A stretch of DNA of 58,666 nt from an uncultured Oscillospiraceae bacterium (GCA_910579175.1 CAJTTB010000001.1:24788-83453), one strand, 5' to 3'; counted from the stretch's first letter, positions 39,908 to 49,808 are shown. Made by a program: numbers and translations. The notes: generated by a model not told the origin, from the letters alone.

Positions 39908-40768
39908 ATGGGAATGGTAGAAAATGCAGTAATGGCACAGATTTTAGTAAGTGCGCTGCCATATATTCAAAAATACGATCAAAAAATCATTGTTGTCAAA
40001 TACGGCGGCAATGCAATGACCAGTGAAGAGCTAAAAAATGCGGTGATGACTGATGTTGTGCTGTTGTCTTCCATTGGAATCAAAGTGGTTTTGGTCCATG
40101 GTGGGGGTCCTGAAATTAATGAAATGCTGCAAAAGATAGGCAAAGAAAGCAAATTCATCAACGGCCTGCGCTATACAGATAAAGAAACTGCGGAAATTGT
40201 ACAGATGGTCTTGGCAGGTAAAGTCAATAAAAGCCTTGTTTCCCTGCTCCACCAGCATGGCGGAAGAGCGCTAGGACTCTGTGGAACCGATGGCAATATG
40301 ATTGTTTGTGAGAAAAAGCAAAGTAGTATTGATTTGGGATATGTCGGTGAAATTACAGATGTCAATGTAGCACCCATCATCGACGCTCTGGACAAGGGAT
40401 ATATTCCAGTTGTTTCCACTGTAGCAACTGACGACCACGGCGAAATTTACAACATCAACGCAGATACAGCGGCTGCCAAAATAGCGGCTGCATTGCAGGC
40501 GGAAAACCTCATTTTAATGACCGATATCAAGGGACTGCTCAGGAACAAAGATGATGAAAGCACACTGATACCAGAGGTCAATGTCAGCGAGGTGCCAAAC
40601 CTGATTCGACAAGGCATTATTTCTGGAGGTATGATACCAAAGATTGAATGTAGTGTAGAGGCAATCCGACGAGGGGTAAAAAAAGGTTTTATCATTGATG
40701 GTCGGATTCCACATTCTATTTTGATTGAACTGTTTTCCGACGAAGGAATCGGAACCATGTTTATTTAA
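39908..40768 (+). CDS. argB: Acetylglutamate kinase
   Basis: The product is 286 residues from ATG 39908 with AGGAG 9 bases upstream. The amino-acid kinase fold has V-V-K-Y-G-G-N-A-M, V-L-V-H-G-G-G-P-E-I-N and N-A-D-T-A-A-A-K-I. A short N-terminal helix region before the kinase core (M-V-E-N-A-V-M-A-Q-I-L-V-S-A-L-P-Y-I) is the type seen in arginine-sensitive hexameric enzymes, so feedback inhibition is plausible. It phosphorylates N-acetylglutamate. Confidence 0.97.
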   Translation: MGMVENAVMAQILVSALPYIQKYDQKIIVVKYGGNAMTSEELKNAVMTDVVLLSSIGIKVVLVHGGGPEINEMLQKIGKESKFINGLRYTDKETAEIVQMVLAGKVNKSLVSLLHQHGGRALGLCGTDGNMIVCEKKQSSIDLGYVGEITDVNVAPIIDALDKGYIPVVSTVATDDHGEIYNINADTAAAKIAAALQAENLILMTDIKGLLRNKDDESTLIPEVNVSEVPNLIRQGIISGGMIPKIECSVEAIRRGVKKGFIIDGRIPHSILIELFSDEGIGTMFI

Positions 40769-40792
40769 TGAAGAAACAGAGGGGGTTTTATT

Positions 40793-41962
40793 TTGGGTCA
40801 TCTAAAAGATTTGGATAAACAACATATTGTCAACACCTATGCGCGTTTTGATGTTCTCATTCAAAAGGGCAAAAATGCCACCTGTTGGGATGAGCAAGGA
40901 AAAAAATACATCGATTTTACTTCTGGCATTGGAGTAAATTCTCTTGGATTCTGCAACGATGACTGGACACAGGCGGTCTGTGAACAGGTAAAAACACTAC
41001 AGCATATCAGCAATCTATACTATACTACACCAGATATCACACTGGCAGAAAAATTGACACAAGCAACTGGTTATGATAAAGTATTCTTTGCAAACTCAGG
41101 TGCAGAAGCAAATGAAGGCGCAATTAAAGTCGCTAGAAAATATAGCTTTGACAAGTATCAAACACAACGCAATGTCATTATTACATTGGTCAATTCATTT
41201 CACGGTCGAACGGTTACCACCCTAGCTGCCACCGGACAAGAGGTATTTCATCAATATTTTTATCCCTTTACAGAGGGATTTCGATATGCGCAGGCAAATG
41301 ATATTGAAAGTGTCAAACAACAAATTGATGAAAATGTCTGTGCAATTATGTATGAATATATACAGGGTGAAGGCGGCGTTTTGCCATTAGAATCAGATTT
41401 TATCCAACAAGTAGCGGAAATTTGCAAACAAAACGACATCTTATTGATTGCTGACGAAGTTCAAACTGGAATTGGTCGAACTGGAAAATTATTGGCAGGA
41501 GAACATTTTGGAATACGGGCAGACATTGTAACGCTTGCCAAAGGATTGGGCGGCGGGCTCCCGATTGGCGCAGTGCTCTGCAATCAAAAAACTTCTAAAG
41601 TGCTGGGATTTGGTGACCATGGCACCACTTTTGGGGGAAATCCAGTGGCTTGTGCTGGTGCAAATGTCTGTATCAATCAAATCAGTGACCCTGCATTTTT
41701 ACAACAGGTGGTACAAAAAGCAAATCATATCAAAGAAACATTATCCAAAGTGGAAGAAGTCACAGAAATTTCTGGTATTGGGTTGATGATGGGATTAGAA
41801 CTAAAGACAAAAACTGCAAAAGAAGTTGCAGCAGAGTGCTTAAAGCGCGGGCTATTGGTACTCACTGCAAAGACAAAAGTGCGATTGCTCCCACCGCTCA
41901 CCATCAACAATCAAGAATTAGAAGAAGGTATACAAATTTTAATTTCTGTATTAAATCAATAG
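40793..41962 (+). CDS. argD: Acetylornithine aminotransferase
   Basis: The product is 389 residues from a TTG at 40793 with GAGGGGG 8 bases upstream. PLP fold type I, class III: F-A-N-S-G-A-E-A-N-E-G-A-I-K, the D-E-V-Q-T-G-I-G-R-T-G motif and the Schiff-base lysine in T-L-A-K-G-L-G-G-G. It converts N-acetylglutamate semialdehyde to N-acetylornithine. Confidence 0.96.
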   Translation: MGHLKDLDKQHIVNTYARFDVLIQKGKNATCWDEQGKKYIDFTSGIGVNSLGFCNDDWTQAVCEQVKTLQHISNLYYTTPDITLAEKLTQATGYDKVFFANSGAEANEGAIKVARKYSFDKYQTQRNVIITLVNSFHGRTVTTLAATGQEVFHQYFYPFTEGFRYAQANDIESVKQQIDENVCAIMYEYIQGEGGVLPLESDFIQQVAEICKQNDILLIADEVQTGIGRTGKLLAGEHFGIRADIVTLAKGLGGGLPIGAVLCNQKTSKVLGFGDHGTTFGGNPVACAGANVCINQISDPAFLQQVVQKANHIKETLSKVEEVTEISGIGLMMGLELKTKTAKEVAAECLKRGLLVLTAKTKVRLLPPLTINNQELEEGIQILISVLNQ

Positions 41963-41978
41963 AGAGAGGGAACAGAAT

Positions 41979-42890
41979 ATGAAACACTTATTAAAAATGC
42001 TCGACCTAAATAAACAGGAAATTATCAGTCTATTAAATTTGGCAGATCAATTAAAATATGAACAAAAACATGGGATTAAACATCACCGTTTAGCTGGCAA
42101 AACCCTTGGTATGATCTTTCAAAAATCCTCTACAAGAACGCGTGTCTCATTTGAGGTGGGTATGTATCAATTGGGAGGCACCGCCTTATTTTTAAGTTCT
42201 AAAGATCTACAGATTGGTCGAGGAGAACCTGTTCAGGATACTGCCAGAGTACTCTCTCGCTTTTTAGATGGCATTATGATACGCACATTTGAACAACAGG
42301 AAGTAGAGGATCTAGCAAAATATGGCTCTATCCCAATCATCAATGGATTGACAGATTTTTGCCATCCCTGCCAAATTTTAGCAGATTTAATGACCATTCG
42401 AGAATTCAAAGGCAGCTTTGAAGGTTTAAAAATGTGTTATCTGGGTGATGGAAACAATATGGCCAATTCCCTCATTGTCGGGGGCTTAAAGGTGGGTATG
42501 AATGTATCCATTGCCTGTCCAAAAGAATATCAACCAGACAAAGAAGTACTTACATTCGCAGCGGATTTCAAAGATAAATTCCAAATGACAGAAAACTCCA
42601 TCGAAGCAGCAAAAGACGCAGATGTGGTTATCACAGATGTTTGGGCATCTATGGGACAAGAAGAAGAAAAAGCACTGCGCGAAAAGGTCTTTGCAGGACG
42701 TTATCAAATCAATGATGAAGTCATGGCAGCTGCCAAACCAGATGCAATGGTCTTACACTGTTTGCCAGCACATCGCGAGGAAGAAATCACCGAAAAGGTA
42801 TTTGAAGCCCATGCAGAAGAAATCTTTGAGGAAGCAGAAAATCGTTTACATGCCCAGAAAGCAGTTTTAGTTCGGGTAATGGAAAAATAA
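41979..42890 (+). CDS. argF: Ornithine carbamoyltransferase
   Basis: The product is 303 residues. The carbamoyl-phosphate loop S-S-T-R-T-R-V-S-F-E, H-P-C-Q-I-L-A-D and the ornithine-site H-C-L-P-A-H-R-E-E-E are all present. It forms citrulline from ornithine and carbamoyl phosphate, linking back to argG. It is the last gene of the operon before a strong terminator. Confidence 0.97.
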   Translation: MKHLLKMLDLNKQEIISLLNLADQLKYEQKHGIKHHRLAGKTLGMIFQKSSTRTRVSFEVGMYQLGGTALFLSSKDLQIGRGEPVQDTARVLSRFLDGIMIRTFEQQEVEDLAKYGSIPIINGLTDFCHPCQILADLMTIREFKGSFEGLKMCYLGDGNNMANSLIVGGLKVGMNVSIACPKEYQPDKEVLTFAADFKDKFQMTENSIEAAKDADVVITDVWASMGQEEEKALREKVFAGRYQINDEVMAAAKPDAMVLHCLPAHREEEITEKVFEAHAEEIFEEAENRLHAQKAVLVRVMEK

Positions 42891-42902
42891 TATTTATCCA
42901 TA

Positions 42903-42943
42903 AAGCCTAAAAAAACAGATCTATTATCTGTTTTTTTAGGCTT
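42903..42943 (+). terminator. Terminator of the arginine operon
   Basis: An 18-bp perfect stem (AAGCCTAAAAAAACAGAT and its complement) with a 5-base loop and an internal T7 in the 3' arm. Confidence 0.9.
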
Positions 42944-43027
42944 AATACTGATTTTTTAAAAAAGTGAAACTGAAATGAAAAAAATCAGCCTGTTTATTTG
43001 TATTTTATGTGAGAGGGGATGACATCC

Positions 43028-43516
43028 ATGTACAACTCGTCTGATATCAACGAAGAAATACAGCAACTGCTCGAGACATATTCCAAAATGATTATAAGTA
43101 TCGCATACACTTATGTCAAAAACATGGCAGATGCGGAAGATATCTCTCAAGAGGTATTTGTAAATTTAATGACTCACAAGGTGAATTTTGTTGACAGTGA
43201 ACATCAAAAAGCATATATTATTCGTACAACGATTAATCATTGCAAAAATCATCTCAACTCCTCTCAATTTAAAAAGACAATTCCGCTTGAAGAAAACTTA
43301 TCGTATATGCCCCATGAAGAAAGTGGTCTATTAGATGTAGTGACTAAACTTCCAACAAAGTATCACTCTGTAATTCATCTTTATTATTATGAAAATTATT
43401 CTATCAAAGAAATCGCAAAAATTCTTCACAAACATCCCGCAACAGTAGGCACACTACTCGCACGCGGACGCAAACTGTTAAAAAAACAATTGGAAGGAGA
43501 GAATTATGATGTCTGA
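43028..43516 (+). CDS. ECF-type RNA polymerase sigma factor
   Basis: The product is 162 residues from ATG 43028. The in-frame ATG at 43019 directly abuts the GAGAGGGG Shine-Dalgarno, so the later start is preferred. Region 2 (Y-T-Y-V-K-N-M-A-D-A-E-D-I-S-Q-E-V-F) and region 4 (L-P-T-K-Y-H-S-V-I-H-L-Y-Y-Y-E-N-Y-S-I-K-E-I-A) are clear. Its stop overlaps the start of the putative anti-sigma gene, the common arrangement for an ECF factor and its membrane regulator. Confidence 0.92.
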   Translation: MYNSSDINEEIQQLLETYSKMIISIAYTYVKNMADAEDISQEVFVNLMTHKVNFVDSEHQKAYIIRTTINHCKNHLNSSQFKKTIPLEENLSYMPHEESGLLDVVTKLPTKYHSVIHLYYYENYSIKEIAKILHKHPATVGTLLARGRKLLKKQLEGENYDV

Positions 43517-45071
43517 TAAAAAGAGTTTTCAGAACGAATATAAAAAGGTAATCGATAACCTTCCAATCAGTGACGATTTTTACCAAAAAACTGCATTAAA
43601 AATGAAACAAGCCTATGAATCACAAGCTCACAGTGAAAACACACATGATGTACTGTTGGAACAGCCTCATTCTAACCGAAAAACATCTGGAATTTCTATC
43701 TGCAAAATTTCTTCTATCGCTGCTAGTTTCATGTTGACATTTGGATTGGGGACAGCGGGATATTTTGGTATACAGGGGAATATCAATTACAGTGTTATTG
43801 GGGCACCTGTATTGAGTTCTAGCTATCACATGGGAACATCTGAGGGAACACAATTACTTCCTCCTGAATTATCGTCACAATCGCAAGAAGTCTCCAATGA
43901 AAATCAAATCATCTCTCAACCACTCATAAAGAAAAAAGCAAATGTTTTCAGTATTTTATTTGAAGAACAAATGCCGCAACAGCCACCACAAAATGAAATA
44001 CTACAACCACCACCGTCTTCAGTTGACCATTTCTCCTCTTATATTCCATCAGATATCCCTTCTCAATCATCTAATGGAACCACTTCTCCAGATTCATCTA
44101 TCCGAATGGAATCCGACCAATCCCAAAGCAGTCAAGTACAATCGCAATCATCCACCCAAGACACAACAAATAGCCAAACTATAACAGATAAACCAGATAC
44201 CAAAACGGAATCTTCCCAACAGACGGAAAAATCGGATAACTCCAAACAGCAAAGTCAGGATACCACACAGGAATCCCAATCTATGCAAGAGATACAAGCA
44301 GCAGATCATCAAAATGAAGCTTCTGCCATTACAGCTCCAGCACCACCGGGCGCTAAGTCCATTACAGAAGCTTACCAGGTGGGTGTCAATGCCGATAATG
44401 CGGAACTTGCATGGAATGAAATAGCAGGCAACCACGAAAAAAATATACTGGAAAATACCATTTTAGGAAATATGATCTTTCAAAGAAATCTCATCTATAT
44501 TTCCCCCGAACTACAAAACTATGTGGGACAGCAAAATTATTTAACTTGGTATCATCAATTTTGCAAAAGAGGGACTTCCAGCTTAAAATACGGTTTTTAT
44601 CGCCGATATCTGGAGGATTATTCTGCAAATCTCAATGTATTGGGCTGTAGTTTATGGGCTTTTATTCAGGATTTCCAGATTCCTAAAGAAGATTTTATCA
44701 GATTATATCAAGCAAGTGAACAATATCCATATGGCTACTTCTATCAAGCAGAATCCAAAGAAGCATATCAAAAATATCAATGTTATTTAACCGATGCGCA
44801 AGTCGATGCTCTATACAGCGGCGAACAAGCGCAGGTGTTAAAACAATTTAAAGGGTATGAGGCAGTTTATCACAACGACCAATTATTTCCATATATTTGG
44901 TTTGAAGTGCACACTGCAGAGGATTATCTAAATTATGGATTCACTGTGGAACAAATTCAAACTATTTTGACACAAATGTCTGCAAAAACTTCTGTGGATG
45001 GTATCAAAAACAAATTTAATACAAAGTACATTGCACAACAGTTGGAAGCTATGAAAAATACACAATCATAA
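43506..45071 (+). CDS. Membrane protein, probable anti-sigma factor with large extracytoplasmic part
   Basis: The product is 521 residues, overlapping the sigma gene by 11 bp, with AAGGAG upstream. A cytoplasmic N-terminus (about 1-62; D-N-L-P-I-S-D-D-F-Y-Q-K-T-A) is the presumed sigma-binding part. A single membrane helix (about 66-88) follows, then a very Ser/Gln/Thr-rich linker (about 100-285). A folded C-terminal region (about 290-515) rich in Tyr and Gln has no recognised domain. By position it should hold the sigma factor inactive and sense an external signal. No classical zinc anti-sigma motif (HxxxCxxC) is visible. Confidence 0.7.
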   Translation: MMSDKKSFQNEYKKVIDNLPISDDFYQKTALKMKQAYESQAHSENTHDVLLEQPHSNRKTSGISICKISSIAASFMLTFGLGTAGYFGIQGNINYSVIGAPVLSSSYHMGTSEGTQLLPPELSSQSQEVSNENQIISQPLIKKKANVFSILFEEQMPQQPPQNEILQPPPSSVDHFSSYIPSDIPSQSSNGTTSPDSSIRMESDQSQSSQVQSQSSTQDTTNSQTITDKPDTKTESSQQTEKSDNSKQQSQDTTQESQSMQEIQAADHQNEASAITAPAPPGAKSITEAYQVGVNADNAELAWNEIAGNHEKNILENTILGNMIFQRNLIYISPELQNYVGQQNYLTWYHQFCKRGTSSLKYGFYRRYLEDYSANLNVLGCSLWAFIQDFQIPKEDFIRLYQASEQYPYGYFYQAESKEAYQKYQCYLTDAQVDALYSGEQAQVLKQFKGYEAVYHNDQLFPYIWFEVHTAEDYLNYGFTVEQIQTILTQMSAKTSVDGIKNKFNTKYIAQQLEAMKNTQS

Positions 45072-45103
45072 AAACTGCTATAGGATATCCTATAGCAGTT
45101 TTT
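45070..45103. terminator. Shared terminator between the anti-sigma gene and ldh
   Basis: AAAACTGCTATAGGAT / ATCCTATAGCAGTTTT is a perfect palindrome with T-runs on both sides. It serves both convergent genes and touches the ldh stop codon. Confidence 0.9.
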
Positions 45104-46061
45104 ATGATTGTAGATTCAAATCACGATAACAATCTTGCAATGTTTTACAAGACTGTTTAAATTGTTTTAATTCCTTTTCATTCAGTGGTAAAGAAAGCAC
45201 CTTACGCACACCGTTTCGGTTTACAATACAGGGAACACCCACATAAACACCATGTTCATCATACTCCCCTCTTAACATCGCCGATACCGTCAGTACACTA
45301 TTTTCATCGCCAAAAATGGCTTTTGTAATCCGCACCAATGCCATTCCTATTCCATAATAAGTCGCCTGTTTGGCTTTGATAATCTGCTGTGCAGCGCCTC
45401 TTACCTGGTTGCTAATATTTTCCATATCCTGATAACTGCACCTGTTTTTTGACTGCGCACAAATATCTAAAATGGGCTTTGTCGCGAACATTGCCTGTGA
45501 CCAAGGAACAAACTCACTATCCCCATGCTCTCCAATGACATAAGCATGTACATTGCGTGGATCAACAGAAAAATATTCTCCAAGTAGATATCGCAGTCTT
45601 GCAGTATCCAAAGCAGTGCCACTACCCAATACCCTTCTAGGATTAAAACCAGATAATACACAAGTAATTCTTGTCATAATATCCACTGGATTGGTTGCCA
45701 CTAGAAAAATCCCATTGAATCCAGATTCTGTCACTGGACTGATAATAGAACGAAACACCTTTGTATTTCTCTGTAATAAATCCAAACGAGATTCTCCAGG
45801 CTTTTGCGCTACTCCTGCACAAATCACCACAATATCAGCATTGTTACAGTCCTGATAGGTTCCCGCATAAATCTTCATATTTGCCGCAGAAAACGCCAAT
45901 CCATGATTTAAGTCCATCACCTCCCCTTTGGCTCGTTCTTCATCGATGTCAATCAACACCAATTCATCGCATACACTCTGATTTAATAGTGCATAAGCAT
46001 AGCTCATTCCGACCATACCTGTTCCAATTAAAACCACTTTTCTTCGATCTTCTGTAATCAC
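45102..46061 (-). CDS. ldh: L-lactate dehydrogenase
   Basis: The product is 319 residues. NAD-binding G-T-G-M-V-G-M-S-Y-A near the N-terminus, D-L-N-H-G-L-A, V-A-T-N-P-V-D-I and the catalytic-His motif I-G-E-H-G-D-S-E (lactate rather than malate type; G-E-S-R-L-D-L in the substrate loop). It regenerates NAD+ by reducing pyruvate in fermentation. The upstream region holds an unusual inverted pair of 14-bp motifs. Confidence 0.93.
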   Translation of the reverse strand: MITEDRRKVVLIGTGMVGMSYAYALLNQSVCDELVLIDIDEERAKGEVMDLNHGLAFSAANMKIYAGTYQDCNNADIVVICAGVAQKPGESRLDLLQRNTKVFRSIISPVTESGFNGIFLVATNPVDIMTRITCVLSGFNPRRVLGSGTALDTARLRYLLGEYFSVDPRNVHAYVIGEHGDSEFVPWSQAMFATKPILDICAQSKNRCSYQDMENISNQVRGAAQQIIKAKQATYYGIGMALVRITKAIFGDENSVLTVSAMLRGEYDEHGVYVGVPCIVNRNGVRKVLSLPLNEKELKQFKQSCKTLQDCYRDLNLQS

Positions 46062-46208
46062 AATCTATCACTCCTTTGATTCAGTTTAATCATATCATTG
46101 ACCAAAGAGCAAAAGATTTATTCAATATACAAAGCCAAAATAGAAGTTTAAAAAACATCTGTTTTAAAACATAAATGTAAAATATATCATATATTTTATC
46201 AATTATAA

Positions 46209-46313
46209 AACTATAGTTTGTTATTATAGTCATTATATCAATTAAAATTCTCAATATCTATTGCTATACCCTATCAAATAAACAATACACTTCCCGTAAA
46301 ACAAACTATAGTT
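46209..46313. promoter_or_regulatory. Inverted pair of 14-bp motifs upstream of ldh
   Basis: AACTATAGTTTGTT at 46209-46222 occurs again, exactly, on the opposite strand at 46300-46313; each copy contains the palindrome AACTATAGTT. They lie 91 bp apart in the 340-bp non-coding interval (46062-46403) upstream of ldh, which otherwise holds no supported gene. Two sites in mirror orientation suggest a looping repressor or activator for ldh. The motif is not the Rex box I know (TTGTGA-N6-TCACAA). Confidence 0.5.
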
Positions 46314-46403
46314 ATTAAACCACATTGTATCAGTAATATTCTCAAAAAACAATATGTTTTTCCGTGTTTTACAAACCGTCTAGAAAAATAACGTAACTTA
46401 TGA

Positions 46404-46447
46404 TAAAAAAGAATACCATATCCTCAGGATATGGTGTTCTTTTTTTA
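46404..46447. terminator. Terminator of the surface-polysaccharide operon
   Basis: AAAAAGAATACCATATCCT / AGGATATGGTGTTCTTTTT stem with T-runs outside both arms, at the end of the BIG2 gene. Confidence 0.9.
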
Positions 46448-47713
46448 TGATATCATCTCTTCTTCTGTCTTCTTTTTCACATATGCACGATATTGTATGA
46501 TAAAAATGACAATCACTGCTATGACCAACAAAACTTCAAGCAAGATAATCCACAAACTATAAGTTGTCTTTTCCGAATGTTGTACAATTACTTCACAGAC
46601 CGCCTGATAATCATTTTCTTCTGATTGAAATGTAATCGTTGCAGTCCCTTCGCCAATTGCTGTAATCAGTCCCTTGTTGTCCACTGTAGCAATCAATTCA
46701 TTGGAAGTCACTGCATTCAATCTAGGAACTTCCAAACCTGCAGGTTCTGTATCAAATATCATTTGATAGGTTTCTTTTGCATCCAGCGTAATACTATCTT
46801 TTGACAAGATAATTTTTTCTGGTTTTTCTTCTTCTACTATCTCTTCTTGTTGTTGATAGTTCACAGTGATATTCATACCATCTATCTGGGCACTGATTGT
46901 TGTTTCAGGATTTTGAAGAAACACAACTCCAGAAGCGACAATCTTAGAATCATCTGCATTTTGTAAGACACATAATATCTGTTGTCCTGCCACCAAATTC
47001 TTGAATGTAAAGTTACCATTTTCGTCCGTTTTGGTTTCAAATACACCATCATCATTTTGAAGTTGTATATGGCGATTTTTTAAGACGGCTTCTCCCTGTG
47101 TCAATGTACCGCTCAACACCTGATTGGCAGAAGCAGTTACCTGTTTTACCACCTTTACCACACAGGTTTTATAAACTGCTGAACTGTTAGACTCCGCAGT
47201 AATGGTTGCAATCCCCTCTTTTTCTGCATGAATCACGCCATACCGATTTACCGTTGCGACTGTTTCATCTGAACTGGTATAGGTCACTTCTTTACTGCTG
47301 GCACTATCTGGTGTAATTTGCGTATAAAGTGTCCGTTGTTCTCCAACTTTCAACTCCATATTTTGCGTTTCCAATACAACATTCTGTGGAGATTTTCCAC
47401 TATATACCTTTACTTGACATTTTGCAACATTGGTGTTATTTTTTCTCAGATTGATATTTGCAGTACCAGCGCCAACTGCTGTTATCTTTCCTCCAGATGT
47501 TACCTTTACAACTGAAGTATTAGAAGAAGTCAATGTATAATCATCGGTACCCCCATTTTGTATCTCTAGTTGATACTCCTGTTCTAAATACAATTTGACG
47601 CTTTCCCGATGAAAAGAAGGCGCCGTTTCTGGCACGGCTGTTACACAAAATGTCATCATACAAATCATGCACACTGCACTCCAAATAGCCGCCCAATGTT
47701 TTGCTTTTATCAC
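46445..47713 (-). CDS. Membrane-anchored protein with bacterial Ig-like (BIG2) domains
   Basis: The product is 422 residues. A signal peptide (about 1-27) is followed by BIG2 domains at about 34-103 and 110-190 (S-S-N-T-S-V-V-K-V-T-S-G-G-K-I-T-A-V-G-A-G-T; S-S-D-E-T-V-A-T-V-N). A carboxypeptidase-regulatory-like beta domain lies at about 200-285 (T-D-E-N-G-N-F-T-F-K-N-L), then a third BIG2 (about 298-378). A C-terminal membrane helix (about 387-409) and short cytoplasmic tail close the protein. It is the last gene of the polysaccharide operon, so a structural role at the wall surface is likely. Confidence 0.85.
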   Translation of the reverse strand: MIKAKHWAAIWSAVCMICMMTFCVTAVPETAPSFHRESVKLYLEQEYQLEIQNGGTDDYTLTSSNTSVVKVTSGGKITAVGAGTANINLRKNNTNVAKCQVKVYSGKSPQNVVLETQNMELKVGEQRTLYTQITPDSASSKEVTYTSSDETVATVNRYGVIHAEKEGIATITAESNSSAVYKTCVVKVVKQVTASANQVLSGTLTQGEAVLKNRHIQLQNDDGVFETKTDENGNFTFKNLVAGQQILCVLQNADDSKIVASGVVFLQNPETTISAQIDGMNITVNYQQQEEIVEEEKPEKIILSKDSITLDAKETYQMIFDTEPAGLEVPRLNAVTSNELIATVDNKGLITAIGEGTATITFQSEENDYQAVCEVIVQHSEKTTYSLWIILLEVLLVIAVIVIFIIQYRAYVKKKTEEEMIS

Positions 47714-47730
47714 CTATTTATCACTCCTTT

Positions 47731-49788
47731 TCATTGTCTTTTCAGTGGGCGATTGTCGTCTCCCAAATTTAATTGAAACGTACATTGATCAAAAATTTGA
47801 TTAAAATACTGTGGATAACTGGCAGCCAACTGGAATGGCATATAAGCATCACTGCCCGAAATATCAAAAAGATAAGGATATTTTTTAAAATGACCTTGAT
47901 ATCGCTGTATAAAATCCAAAATTCCCTGTTGAATATCCAAAACCACCTTGTGATTTGCCGTTTCTGGTTTGCCAAAACGAAAGGTTGGTTTGCCAGATTC
48001 ATCAAAACAAAATCCCTTCAAAGAACCTTCACAAGAGCTCAATAAAAATTCAAAATAAACATTGTGATCTAGCTTTGGATTGTGGTGATAAAGTGCATCC
48101 CGGTTAAACGAATGAGAAAATAAATAAGAAACTAGGCGCCCGGATTGTAACAGAGCCTCACTTGCATCTGGTTCTGCATTATGTGGGGTATTGGTACCTG
48201 CTATCATTCCATAAACGCGACAGGGTATCTGCCATTTTTGTTCTACCAAAGTACTCAATGAAATGGCGCCACTTCCTGCCCAGCCAACATCTACTGCACA
48301 TACCTTTTGACAACCTTTTAGTATTTGTTGAAAATACTGTTTTGCCGCCTTGGACTGTTCTTCATAAACTTCTAAAATTTGTTCCCATTTTTCCAACAAC
48401 AATGTTTCTAATAATTTTGCCCCTTTATCATCCAATTTTCTCTTCCAAAATTCAGGGCGTTTTGTAAACTGCACCGAAAATACCGATTCCAGCTCCATTG
48501 CTTGTACAGCTTGTTTGAGTGTAATATCGGTATTGATTCTATGATAAATAAATCGTCTAAAAAAGTCATACCGAAATCGATAAGCTGTCAACTTTACAGC
48601 CGCCATTCGAGACCAATAGACATATTCGCTATTGTTCCCAGGAAACAATTGGTCATAAACTTTTTTTAATATCTCTCCATCTCTTGCTAAAAACAACACC
48701 TTATCGATTCCATTGGTCTGTGCATAGCGATGAACAAACATACAATAACCCAACACAAACAAACCACCACAGGCAAACCCATATTCATAAGCCATAGAAT
48801 ATTGTCTGATTCCATTGTGAAAATGTGAATTGACAATTCCCTTATAGGCAGAGCCGACCAAATAGGACATACAACTAGAACGCTGCGGAATACCTGCTTC
48901 GGTGACATTTTGATAAAAATAAACGTCAAAGTCATTTTCTTTCGCGCGCCTTTGATCCGAGTTTGGATTGTCTCCAACATGGATATATGTCTTTTGCTTA
49001 CCAAACTTCTTTTTGACCAATGAATAAAGAGTCCCTTCATATTTTGATAATCCTTGGTCACAGGACACAAACAGTTCTGCAAAACCACTGTAACCACAGT
49101 GATGAAGCAATTTCTCTATCAAATCTTTTGTCAGATACATATCAGACATTACAATTACCGTTTTCCCCTGTTGTATCAATTGTGTGACCACTTGTTTCAT
49201 ATAGGGATTCGCATAACAGAGTTCTAATTCTGTTTCAAATTCCAACTCCGCCCCAGATTTTGCCTCGATACCAATATATTCCTCTAAATAATCATAGATA
49301 TCATAAAGTGTCACTTCATAGGTTCCAAAGTTTTTTTTCTTTCGTTCCCTTGCCTTCCATTCGGCATACATACGTAAACGCTTAAAATCAAGATAGTTTT
49401 GTTTTTCTTCCAATATATAAAACAAATCCTCTGGCAATGCAAATGGACGAAAAATCAAGGTATCAAATATATCAAAAGAAATCACATCATATTGTGACAA
49501 CGTTTGACACAATTGTTCTGGCGTTTTTCGCTTAGATAGATATGATTCACTGATATTGACCTTTATTTCTCCACGCTCTTCATTGGTCTGTACAAATTCC
49601 GGCACTTTTCGAAACAAATAATAATTTAGGTTCAAACGCAATAGCAACATCCATGATTTTAAACGAGATCTACGATGTTCCTGCTTATGGGTATCCACAT
49701 AACCCTCATATACTGTTCTAATTTGAGGAACCCGTCTTACACATAGATGATAAAATGCGTCTTTGCACTTTTTTAATAATTTACGCAC
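47731..49788 (-). CDS. HAD hydrolase fused to a capsule-type glycan domain
   Basis: The product is 685 residues. A basic N-terminal 80-residue region is followed by a HAD-like phosphatase domain (about 100-300) with nucleophile motif D106-I-F-D109-T, M-S-D-M-Y-L as motif II, and H-V-G-D-N-P-N-S-D as motif IV. The second half (about 330-680) has L-F-L-A-R-D-G-E-I-L and C-A-V-D-V-G-W-A-G-S-G, a pattern shared with the 450-residue protein encoded at 53297. Fused proteins of this kind (COG5610-like) occur in capsule and teichoic-acid clusters. The reaction is unknown; phosphosugar processing is a guess. Confidence 0.78.
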   Translation of the reverse strand: MRKLLKKCKDAFYHLCVRRVPQIRTVYEGYVDTHKQEHRRSRLKSWMLLLRLNLNYYLFRKVPEFVQTNEERGEIKVNISESYLSKRKTPEQLCQTLSQYDVISFDIFDTLIFRPFALPEDLFYILEEKQNYLDFKRLRMYAEWKARERKKKNFGTYEVTLYDIYDYLEEYIGIEAKSGAELEFETELELCYANPYMKQVVTQLIQQGKTVIVMSDMYLTKDLIEKLLHHCGYSGFAELFVSCDQGLSKYEGTLYSLVKKKFGKQKTYIHVGDNPNSDQRRAKENDFDVYFYQNVTEAGIPQRSSCMSYLVGSAYKGIVNSHFHNGIRQYSMAYEYGFACGGLFVLGYCMFVHRYAQTNGIDKVLFLARDGEILKKVYDQLFPGNNSEYVYWSRMAAVKLTAYRFRYDFFRRFIYHRINTDITLKQAVQAMELESVFSVQFTKRPEFWKRKLDDKGAKLLETLLLEKWEQILEVYEEQSKAAKQYFQQILKGCQKVCAVDVGWAGSGAISLSTLVEQKWQIPCRVYGMIAGTNTPHNAEPDASEALLQSGRLVSYLFSHSFNRDALYHHNPKLDHNVYFEFLLSSCEGSLKGFCFDESGKPTFRFGKPETANHKVVLDIQQGILDFIQRYQGHFKKYPYLFDISGSDAYMPFQLAASYPQYFNQIFDQCTFQLNLGDDNRPLKRQ

Positions 49789-49808
49789 TCAAAAGCTCCT
49801 TTTATTCA

